Under the pieces are notes generated by a model. That model made no database searches. It was not told where the DNA came from and worked only from the letters and a program-made list of their open reading frames with translations. Shown here in pieces: positions 1 to 9,207 of a stretch of 64,000 bases of DNA. Source of the DNA: Bacillota bacterium (GTDB lineage Bacteria; Bacillota; Clostridia; Caldicoprobacterales; Xylanivirgaceae); NCBI GenBank assembly GCA_023621995.1, contig JAMOAB010000169.1, forward strand, positions 1 through 64,000, in the 5' to 3' direction. The position numbers were made by a program, and so were the translations under genes. Numbering within the stretch: the first letter of the stretch is position 1; the number at the start of each line of letters is the position of its first letter.

Positions 1-173
1 TCTCTATAGTATGGATACTTCATTGAACTATAATATTCTGGTGGTTCTTCATCTCCTATTCCAAAACCAAACTTTTCCCTAAGAGGCACATCTGAGGCTA
101 TAGCAACTGGCATAGTCATCATCTTTATAATACATAATCCTAAACATATGCTCTTTTTAACTCTATTCTTCAC
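1..173 (-). CDS. N-terminus of a secreted protein, cut by the window edge
   Basis: An open frame runs from a GTG at 173 to the window edge (57 codons visible). A GGGGGA ribosome site lies about 8 bases upstream of the GTG. The first residues are basic (VKNRVKKS), followed by a short hydrophobic stretch and an A-I-A-S type cleavage region near residue 28, so this looks like a signal peptide. The following residues (VPLREKFGFGIGDEEPPEY) are not recognised. The product is probably exported. The function cannot be told from this fragment. Confidence 0.55.
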   Translation of the reverse strand, partial: MKNRVKKSICLGLCIIKMMTMPVAIASDVPLREKFGFGIGDEEPPEYYSSMKYPYYR

Positions 174-187
174 TGATGCTTCCCCCT

Positions 188-215
188 TTATATATTCGAT
201 TAATCGAATATATAA
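188..215. promoter_or_regulatory. 28-bp perfect palindrome, candidate operator
   Basis: Bases 188-201 and 202-215 are exact reverse complements; the core is TCGATTAATCGA. It sits directly upstream of the ribosome site of the truncated gene at 1-173. There is no loop, which fits a dimeric repressor site better than an RNA hairpin. The regulator is unknown, and the AT-rich arms lower its information content. Confidence 0.45.
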
Positions 216-873
216 CAATAATTTCTATATCATAAACTACAATATTTAAATTTTCAAAAACCTTATAATATACAGAGCTGACTAAATCTAATTATTCTTC
301 ATACCACTTAGCTTTTAAACCAATATTATCAAGAAAAGAAGATATGTAAATATACAATATTTTAAGTATTCAACCATAATCTATATTTCTTATCACCATT
401 TTTTTATTGTATATTCATAAATTAATAATTAGCCTATTTTATTCAATCGCTCGTCAATATCTGCATTCCACTTTAAGCTAATATTACTACTGTTAGCTAG
501 TTCAAAGTTTGATCCCCTGCTTTTCCAGATTTCGCTTCACAACGAATTAACAGACATTCTTATCATTGTCTAGTCCTTCTCCTATCATTACACTATAAAA
601 ACTTTTATTACTCCACTATACCTTACAAGTAACACATCATTAATATTAAGATATAAATACATAAAGAGCACAATTTCTATCATGCATATCTATTCATTTC
701 CTAGTTATATGTTAATATCCAACATATTAACATATAACTAAACGGTTTTTAAATCCGATATATTTATATATATAAGCATATTTATCAAAATAAAAATCAC
801 CTTTTTATGCACCATTCGAACACTATATAAATCTATTTATTTTTTGTTTAACTATTTAATTATAAATTGCAAT
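216..873. other. AT-rich intergenic stretch without a convincing gene
   Basis: Both strands are rich in stops. The only mildly protein-like stretch is a minus-strand frame ending with TAA at 429-431 (about 35 codons, ending WNADIDERLNKIG), with a TGA just upstream and no ribosome site. It could be a gene remnant, but no family is recognised. The left inverted repeat of the IS30 element begins at 874. Confidence 0.4.
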
Positions 874-888
874 ATTAAATGCAACACT
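874..888 (+). repeat. Left inverted repeat of the IS30 element
   Basis: ATTAAATGCAACACT; it matches the reverse complement of 2195-2209 at 13 of 15 bases. It lies 175 bases beyond the end of the transposase frame. Confidence 0.6.
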
Positions 889-1021
889 TCTTGAGAAAAT
901 CATATTTAGCCATTTACTCCCATTTGTCAAGGGGAGGGTGGAGATTTTCGAACATGTACAAAGCGCATGCGAGAAAATACTACCCGACCTTGATAACGCT
1001 GGTAATGATATAATTTTGTTT

Positions 1022-1050
1022 GGCCTTCCGGCATAATATGATGGAAAGCC
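1022..1050 (+). repeat. 29-bp imperfect palindrome, copy 1
   Basis: GGCCTTCC and GGAAAGCC flank a 13-base AT-rich centre and can form an 8-bp stem with one mismatch. A second copy in opposite orientation lies at 47508-47536 and agrees at about 24 of 29 bases. This copy is just past the transposase stop, inside the IS. No T-run follows on either strand, so a simple intrinsic terminator is unlikely. Confidence 0.5.
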
Positions 1051-1063
1051 TCCCTAACCATTA

Positions 1064-2133
<1,070 letters not shown>

Positions 2134-2194
2134 TTATGATTTATTGGTTAAAAACATTATACATAATTTTCTCGCTATGGTTTTATCTTTTTTT

Positions 2195-2209
2195 ACTGTT
2201 GTATTTAAT
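2195..2209 (-). repeat. Right inverted repeat of the IS30 element
   Basis: On the minus strand it reads ATTAAATACAACAGT and pairs with 874-888. The TAA stop of the adjacent solute-binding pseudogene (2205-2207) lies inside this repeat. Confidence 0.6.
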
Positions 2210-3889
2210 TAGATAATTCATTCCATTTATCATATGCCTTTTGTTTTAGTTCTATAAGTTCTTCTACACCCATATTTTTTAGCATTTCAATAAAATTATC
2301 AAAGTTATCAATAGGCTCCTCGCCTTTAATAAATTTGATAGTCATTTCATCTTTATAAGGATTAATTTCTGCTTCCAACTCCGCTATTCTATCAGAATCT
2401 TCTGCACTATATCTTACAGTCTTTGGATATGTCATCGTTAAATAAGGTTCTTGACGAGTTTGTGTAGCCTTAACTTTAATCTCCATAAGCGGAAATTCTG
2501 CTGGATATGACATACAATGAAGATACTGAGGCAATCCTGTGTCTTCAGTTACTTTGTTTTGATTATCTCGCAAAGTTTGAAAACTTGTTATCGGTCCAAT
2601 CCAGCTATACGTTTCTTTCTTATCATCTGCATATTGCCAATATTCTCCTTCTAAGCCAAGAAACAAAGAATTATCATTAAAACCATCAATGTCCTCATTA
2701 TCATCTTTTGCATACCAAATATCAAACCATCTCATCATAGCCTCAGGATATTTGTATTTATCTGTTATAACAGTAGCGCCTGTTGTTACAGGTTTGGTAT
2801 GCAGGGGCTACTTTTTTATCATTGAATTCCGATGTAATTGGTTCTAAAGAATCTTGCCGATCTATCGTTTCTGCTGGTAAACTAGTAGGACTAACATTGT
2901 ATACACCTACTATTCCACTTTGTACTTTTTTTGATGATCTTGAATGCTTTAATGAAATACTTCAGAATCTATAAGTTCTTCTTTATATAATCGGTTTGCA
3001 TAAATTAGAAATTCCTTATACTCTGGCAATAGAGGAGTGAATACTACTATGCCATCATCTTTTATATGAATATTATTGCCCCCAGCCAGTCCAGTAAAGG
3101 CAGCCATAATAAAATAAAAATGTCCTAAACCCACCCCTCTCCAGGGAATTTCATCATTTGGATCTCCACTGCCATTGGCTTCTTGTGTCTTATAAGCTTT
3201 TAATAATTCATATAGATCATCTACTGTTTTAGGCACATCTTTGCCGACCCTATCCATCCATTCGGCACTCGTATAGCATACTCAAGGATTTTGTATACTG
3301 GTCCTTACATAATAAGGTAAGGCATAAATGTTACCATCTATAGCAGTAATAGCAGACTCTATTGCTGGATGCTCATTCATACGCTTTTGAAGATTGGGTG
3401 CATTTTTTTCAATCAAAGGTTTCAAGTTCAAAAATATACCTTCTGGTCCATATTCTTCTTTCCCGTTTATAGTAACAGCACGTCTCATAATTACATCAGG
3501 ATAATTTGCACTCGCAAACATAGGGTTTTTTTCTCATTACGTGCACCAGTTGATTCTACATACTCAAAATCAAAATAGATATTAGTAAGGCCTGCAACTT
3601 TATTGAATATGACCATATGTTCCCAATCAGCAGAATTAGCATGCTTATACGCCAATGCACTTATAGTTATTTTCTCTTTTGCAATAGGATATCCTGTTGC
3701 ATTCATATAATCAGGAACATCATTTGTCTCATCTTTATTTTTATCTTTAGATACATCCTTCTCATTGCTCTGCCCGTTTGCATTATCCTGGCTCATATCT
3801 TTACTGCTATCACCAGTTTTGGAACATCCAAGAACTAATGTTGATATAAGACTGATAATCAATAGCAAGCTAACTATTCTTTTTACCAC
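2205..3889 (-). pseudogene. LplA-type ABC solute-binding lipoprotein, pseudogene
   Basis: The reading starts at 3889 with a lipoprotein signal (LVLGCSKTG, lipid-attachment Cys) and an acidic D/N/K-rich linker. It continues in pieces typical of large extracellular oligosaccharide-binding proteins (DDLYELLKAYK; MMRWFDIWYAKDDNE; YDKWNELSN). Lesions visible: loss of one A in an A7 tract near 3530; an in-frame TGA at 3282-3284 between NP and VCYTSAEWM; TAA at 2949; and a frameshift near 2785, since PVTTGATVITDKYKYPEA is needed to join the parts. The final residues and the stop are supplied by the IS30 end. An intact relative is encoded at 52300-53886. Confidence 0.85.
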
Positions 3890-3962
3890 TCATAAACCTT
3901 CCTTTTAATTATATTTTGTTTAGTATAATCCTTGTGACAAATCATATTTGTATTTATAGATT

Positions 3963-5033
3963 CTATATTCCTCCTTTCTTTATGATCTTTACTGAATTTA
4001 CTTTAAGATCAGCATAATAGCATGGAACATCATGATCATGAGCCAGCTTTACCATTTTAAAACTCATACTCAAAGTCTTGGCAATTGGCTTTAATGCAAT
4101 GGCAGTATAACCTAGTTCAATTCGTTTTAATACATCAATATCCGAATGAACAGTCTCATCTGCAGCTACTCTGACAGGAATGTCATCTACATAAATGTCT
4201 GTATCCTCTGCAAATGGTTCTTCTAAAAGGGCTATCCTATCTATTGCCCCTATAGAATATGCGTAATCTGAAAAGTTCATAAGTCTATCTTTAGAATCGT
4301 ATCGACCATTTGCATCTAAGTAATAGGCAATTCTTTTATTTTTAGTATACGGCGTTTTATAATCCTTTACTACCTCATGTATTTCAAAAAGTCTTTTCTT
4401 GTCTCATTCTAACATTTTATCTAAATCACCATCTTTGTCCAGATCAGATCCTAACTTGGTTTTAAGGATAAAATGGCCAGTCTCCATATACTCTATTACC
4501 TCTTTCATTGAAATACCATAAATTATTAGAGGTATACTTGCCAACTTAGAATATCTATATGATAATGCATCGCTATAACCAGATAAAATTATTTCATCAA
4601 AATTATCTAGATCATTCTAATGAAAATAGAGTATCTCAGCTGCTAGATCGATAGGTACAAGAGCATTTAATACAAAAGTCATTCTCAAATCTTCATTGTT
4701 TGTTACATATTTTCCATATTCATATACTTCTGGCAACAGTCTATCTAATAAGTCAATAGGAGTTGCAAATGACATGCCCTGAATAGTTCATAAAGCATAA
4801 TTTGTGATCACAAACATTATATTATTACCATCTAGATCACTAAACATTTCGAATACTTGGCTATCAGACCATAGCACACTCTGAACATCAAGTCCTAAAC
4901 CTTTATTCCCCTTCTTGCTTTCCATGAGGACAACACTCTGCCAAAGCTCCCTTATATGGTCTCCTTTAAAGCCAAAAGGTGCTATTAGAGGTTCACGTAT
5001 GAAATTACAATTGGCTTTCTCTATTTTTATCAT
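3963..5033 (-). pseudogene. Enolase-superfamily (mandelate racemase/muconate lactonizing-like) enzyme, pseudogene
   Basis: One frame runs throughout with three nonsense codons: TGA at 4788 (YAL-stop-TIQGM, where the family has ALWDIKG), TAG near 4617 (YFH-stop-NDL) and TGA near 4404 (MLE-stop-DKK). Family signatures remain readable: a K-x-K pair (FILKTKLGSD), metal-ligand strands LDANGRYD, LLEEPF and AADETVH. The C-terminus breaks off after PCYYADLKVNSV, where relatives continue for several dozen residues, so a deletion is also likely. Members racemise or epimerise acids or dipeptides, or dehydrate sugar acids; the substrate here is unknown. It lies between a Gfo/Idh and an ABC-binding pseudogene, which favours a sugar acid. 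Confidence 0.82.
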
Positions 5034-5055
5034 AATGTTCCCAATTTTCTCCTTT

Positions 5056-6001
5056 CTAAATGTAATTTTTTTTAGCTACCTTGGCATGACCTTGTTCAAA
5101 TACATATCCATCATAACCAGAATAATGGCCGGGTATAGTGGCCAACGACACTTCCCTTCCTCCCCCGTCCTTAGATATCTTAGTTGCCATCATGACCTTT
5201 ATTGACTCTGTAATAGCATCTACAGGAGCTAGTGTGTTTTCACCTGTCTCCATAAATGTCTCCATAAAGTCGCATATCCTATCTAACAGGGCTTTGTATT
5301 TTTTCTTTGTATCCGTAAATTGATACAGCCCTTTGGTTGTCATAATAACTAAATGAAAGGGCATCCACACACCATGAAATGTGTTATATATAGCCAATGA
5401 TTCCATCGTCAAATGTAATGAAGAATACCTCACATACTTTACCGTCAAATATCGATCTTCCTACAAATCTTGCAGATTTGGCTCCCTTACCTAAAAGTCC
5501 CCCTATAGCTTCTACTATGTGTATGGCATAATTGAACTCATCAACTCCGGTCGTGCCATATACGCTCATTGTCTTGCCTCACTCTTCCTCAGGTTTGGAT
5601 ATAAAATCCACAATCTCGTAAGCATATCTAACCGAAGAACTCCCTAATATTACATTTCCTTCTCTTGCTAGTCTTTCAAGCGTTAAACAGTCTTCCATAT
5701 TACCTATCATTGGCTTATCTATGAATACAGGTTTATCTCTCTTTATAAACGGCATAGCCTGTTCTAAATGTTTATCCCAGTTGCACCCTTGTATAAAACC
5801 TATATCTACCATATTAGCTAACTCATCAATACTACAGCATCTTTCTAATCCATAGTTTTTAATAAAAGTATCAACTTCATCATTGCCTCTAAATCCATCA
5901 TTATATAGAGCCACATAACGAGCGCGATTACCACTATGAAGGTGCTCTGCGAATGTCTTAGGGTGAGAAGTATCTATATTCACTACACCTATCCTGATCA
6001 T
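5056..6001 (-). pseudogene. Gfo/Idh/MocA-type oxidoreductase, pseudogene
   Basis: The N-terminal part (6001-5579) has the NAD(P)-binding start MIRIGVVNIDTSHPKTFAEH and the family strand VFIDKPMIGN, the EKP-like motif carrying the catalytic Lys. TGA follows PEEE at 5579. The frame then continues GKTMSVYGTTGVDEFNYAIH and breaks near 5390 inside a TATATA tract; adding one TA restores GYIYNTFHGVWMPFHLVI. The last part ends KVAKKNYI at 5056. It was the first gene of the dead three-gene cluster (22 bases to the next). GGAGG lies about 15 bases before the ATG, rather far. Confidence 0.83.
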
Positions 6002-6123
6002 ATATATACATACATTCCTCCAATTCTATATATTTTTATTTATCATCTAGAATAATTGTATAATTTCTCTTGGCTAAAGTCTTTATACAGAATTACCTTA
6101 ATTTTGCATAATAATTGGAAAAT

Positions 6124-6160
6124 AAAAAAAGGATAATATCCTATAGGATACTACCCTTTC
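6124..6160 (-). terminator. Intrinsic terminator of the CorC-like gene
   Basis: On the minus strand, GGGTAGTATCC-TATA-GGATATTATCC (6131-6156) forms a stem followed by seven Ts. It lies just past the ancestral stop (TAG at 6160) of the shifted CorC-like frame, where the original terminator would be expected. Confidence 0.75.
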
Positions 6161-6259
6161 TACATCACTATTTTTAATTTCTCTATTCTATTTTTATTTA
6201 TACTCTCTATGATTATCTCGGCATTGGCTATTTCTATTCTTTCACCCACATCGGGTAAT

Positions 6260-7330
6260 CTACCAAATGTCAATATCAGTACTTCCGTCTACAATATATT
6301 CATTCTCATGTATAACCTGTACCATATCGTCTATATCATCATATTCATCTATTATCTCGCCCACTATCTCTTCTACCAAATCTTCTATAGTGACTATACC
6401 AACTGTTGTACCATATTCATCAAGAACAACAGCCATGGAAACTCTATTTTTTCTCATATCTTCAAATGTCTCTGATGTATTTTTAAACTCATAGACATAA
6501 TATGGTTCTCGTATAAAGTTTACTATAGCAAATTGTTCTTTTTTATTCACCACCACAAGATCTTTAATATGTAAAATTCCAATGATATTGTCAATATCTT
6601 GCCTATATACAGGCATACGAGAAAAACGTTCCTCTTTAAATACCTCTATAATCTCTTCATAGCTAGCTCCTACTTCAACAGCTTGTATATTCATTCTAGG
6701 TGTCATTACCTCTTTGACCTTCGAATCTTTAAATTCAAACACGTTATATATTATGTCTTTTTCGTCACTCTCTAAAACCCCTTCCTCATGACTAACATCT
6801 ATCATGGCCCTAAGCTCATTTTCTGTTATATATTGCTGCATATTAGGATCAATATCTTTTTGAAATGGTTTTAAAATTAGCTCTGTGATACGTGTCAATA
6901 CTGTTATTGCAGGAGTAAATAACTTTATTACAAAGGATATTGGTCGTGCTACTTTCAGGGCAATAGTTTCAGAATTATTTGCTGCAAGGGATTTAGGAGC
7001 TATCTCGCTAAATATCAGTATGAGTATAGTCATAACTATAGTAGCTATTGTCACGCCTTTAGCACCAAATGAATCAATTGCAATTGACGTGGCTATTGCA
7101 GAAGCAGCAATATTGACTATATTATTACCTACTAAAATTCCACCTAGCAATTTACTCGGGTTATCGGTGAGTTCATCCACTAGACGTGCTTTTTTAGTAC
7201 CTTCATCTATCAGGCATTTAATACGTATTTTACTAAGAGACATGAGAGCAGTCTCTGATGCTGAAAAAAAACCAGATAAACCTAAAAAAATAAATAATAG
7301 TACAATACGCCACACACCGTCAGGATCCAA
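6260..7330 (-). CDS. CorC/HlyC-type CBS-domain membrane protein, C-terminally truncated
   Basis: The 356-residue product has an N-terminal DUF21 membrane region with about four helices (FFSASETALMSLS motif near residue 22) followed by a CBS pair (VMTPRMNIQAVE near 210; VVLDEYGTTVGIVTIEDLVE near 298). Relatives are linked to Mg/Co export and resistance. The usual C-terminal CorC_HlyC domain stops after VDGSTDIDIW. Its tail is still present in another frame: FGRLPDVGERIEIANAEIII runs to TAG at 6160. About two dozen codons and the frame were lost in a deletion. TTG is taken as start because GGGAGAG lies upstream. Membrane and CBS parts might still fold; function is uncertain. Confidence 0.8.
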   Translation of the reverse strand: MDPDGVWRIVLLFIFLGLSGFFSASETALMSLSKIRIKCLIDEGTKKARLVDELTDNPSKLLGGILVGNNIVNIAASAIATSIAIDSFGAKGVTIATIVMTILILIFSEIAPKSLAANNSETIALKVARPISFVIKLFTPAITVLTRITELILKPFQKDIDPNMQQYITENELRAMIDVSHEEGVLESDEKDIIYNVFEFKDSKVKEVMTPRMNIQAVEVGASYEEIIEVFKEERFSRMPVYRQDIDNIIGILHIKDLVVVNKKEQFAIVNFIREPYYVYEFKNTSETFEDMRKNRVSMAVVLDEYGTTVGIVTIEDLVEEIVGEIIDEYDDIDDMVQVIHENEYIVDGSTDIDIW

Positions 7331-7510
7331 TTAAAAATCACTCTCCCATTTTTTATTCTATTATAGAACTATAGAACAAGTTTTTGAAATAGTAAATATA
7401 TAGATAACAACTGCCAAAACTGTAAAAATAAATTAATAAAGTTTATTAGGTTTGTAGTCTAATATCTTTATTGTGAACTTAAATGATTATAAGTTTTATA
7501 AAGATATATA

Positions 7511-8320
7511 TTATACCTCAGCTATCATATTTTTAACCTTATCTATAAAATGGGGAAAGACTATTCCAGGTTCTTCTAGATCATAATACCATCTTCTTAC
7601 CCACTCCAACGAAATATAGCCTTTATATCCATTGCTCTTAAGTATAGAAATTGCCGCTTTTACAGGTACATCCCCTTGCCCCAATAGGCAATACTCTACC
7701 GATCCGTCTCTTTCAATTGAATCCTTAACATGGACATAGCGTATATATCTCTTAAGTCTGTTATATGTCTGTTCTACGTCTTCAGCCATATATCTATATG
7801 GATGGTGTATGTCCCAAAGTACACCTATATTATCATTATCTAACCTCTGCATGAGCTTAAAAAGGGTTTTTGAATTAGCATATACGCCGTTTGTTTCAAT
7901 TAACACAGTAACATCTCTTTGTACCCCATATTCCCCTAATTCTTGGAGCATGGCTGCTACCCTATCATGGTTTATGTCTCCCTCTGGATAAGGCTGTCTA
8001 TCGCCTAGCACCCTTATATAGGGAGAACCCAGTTTTTGGGCAATATCTATATAATCCTTACCCTCTTTTAAGTATCGCTCTGTATTATCCTTATATAGAT
8101 AACATGATGATGTAATACATGGTATCTCGAGATTTTTCTGACTAAGCATTTCTTTAGTTTTCTCTATATTCTCTGGAGTAAATGGATGGGCTCTGGGCAC
8201 ATACATTTCACTCGCAATTCCTCTTAGCTCTATCCCATCGTAACCCAAATCTTTGGCAGCAGCAATAATCTCCTGCCATGACCATTCAGGGCATCCTAAA
8301 GTAGAAAAACCTATTTTCAT
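7511..8320 (-). CDS. Sugar phosphate isomerase/epimerase family protein (TIM barrel)
   Basis: The 269-residue protein is of the AP-endonuclease-2/xylose-isomerase-like barrel family. It opens MKIGFSTLGCPEWSWQEII and carries the expected metal-ligand positions at strand ends: Glu in LIETNG (about 140), Asp and His in LWDIHHPYRY (about 170), His in YVHVKDS (about 200) and Glu in SLEWVRRW (about 243). These proteins isomerise or epimerise free sugars, keto-acids or inositol derivatives in the cytoplasm; the substrate cannot be read from sequence. GGAGG precedes the ATG by about 6 bases. It stands alone, about 70 bases upstream of nothing else on its strand until the CorC-like gene. Confidence 0.85.
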   Translation of the reverse strand: MKIGFSTLGCPEWSWQEIIAAAKDLGYDGIELRGIASEMYVPRAHPFTPENIEKTKEMLSQKNLEIPCITSSCYLYKDNTERYLKEGKDYIDIAQKLGSPYIRVLGDRQPYPEGDINHDRVAAMLQELGEYGVQRDVTVLIETNGVYANSKTLFKLMQRLDNDNIGVLWDIHHPYRYMAEDVEQTYNRLKRYIRYVHVKDSIERDGSVEYCLLGQGDVPVKAAISILKSNGYKGYISLEWVRRWYYDLEEPGIVFPHFIDKVKNMIAEV

Positions 8321-8403
8321 GAGTTTCCTCCAATCCTCCGTTAGTTCTAAAATAAACCTTATAAGTATAATTCTATGTATCTTGTTAAAATCCTCCTATA
8401 GTC

Positions 8404-9144
8404 CTACTCAAAGGGTAAAATTCCTAAAGCTTCATATGTTGCCATATCCACTGTATGGGTTATTGGAAGCCCCCTATCCTTTTTAAAAGATATTAGGGCA
8501 CTTTTCATTCCCTCACCATATATGCCATCTATTGAGCTTTTATAATACCCTAAACTTTTAAGACGTTTTTGCACCTCTAAAACATGGGATTTTCTATCTC
8601 CTGGTTCTAGCACTTCCAATCCATTTCCTATATTGCCAAATTGTCCTCCATGCACTACTACAACTGTTCCATTGGGAACTATATCATAGAGCTCTTCTAC
8701 ATCCCTATTGTGCATTCGAAAACAACCTGCTGATGCCATGGAACCTATGGAACCTGGTTTGTTTGTTCCATGTATACCATATATGCCCCATGGCACATTT
8801 AGTCCCATCCAACGGGAGCCAAACCCTGAACCCCAACTCCTTGCCTTGTTTGCAATCCGCCACACACCTATGGGAGAAGGACTAGAAGGTTTGCCTTGAG
8901 CTATAATATATTTTTTTACAAATTCATCTCCTTTAAAAAGGTACAGCACAGATTCTGTAAGATCAATCAATATATTATATTCATCATCGCCTATAATACC
9001 TCTCTCTTGCAATGGTAAAGTTGTTGTCATGACTAACGTGTCTCTACCTGCAAAGCTATATTCCTCCATTGCATTGTATATAAGGCATGTCAGTGTAAAA
9101 CATAGGACTAACACACTTAACTGCTTAAAATAGTACTGGCGCAA
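8404..9144 (-). CDS. L,D-transpeptidase (YkuD fold) with peptidoglycan-binding domain
   Basis: A single N-terminal membrane segment or signal (QLSVLVLCFTLTCLIYNAM) is followed by a YkuD domain, residues about 50-165, with the catalytic signature IHGTN...SAGCFRMHN (His and Cys nucleophile). A C-terminal PG_binding_1 domain follows (VLEVQKRLKSLGYY...DGIYGEGMKSALISFKKDRG). Such enzymes make 3-3 peptidoglycan cross-links outside the membrane, in spore cortex or cell wall. The frame is open to an ATG at 9174, but GGAGGTGGGGG lies inside that stretch, so the TTG at 9144 with this ribosome site is preferred. Confidence 0.88.
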   Translation of the reverse strand: MRQYYFKQLSVLVLCFTLTCLIYNAMEEYSFAGRDTLVMTTTLPLQERGIIGDDEYNILIDLTESVLYLFKGDEFVKKYIIAQGKPSSPSPIGVWRIANKARSWGSGFGSRWMGLNVPWGIYGIHGTNKPGSIGSMASAGCFRMHNRDVEELYDIVPNGTVVVVHGGQFGNIGNGLEVLEPGDRKSHVLEVQKRLKSLGYYKSSIDGIYGEGMKSALISFKKDRGLPITHTVDMATYEALGILPFE

Positions 9145-9207
9145 GCCCCCACCTCCACATATAAAATATATCAATCTTAAATATATTCAAAAGTGAACAT
9201 ATTTAGA

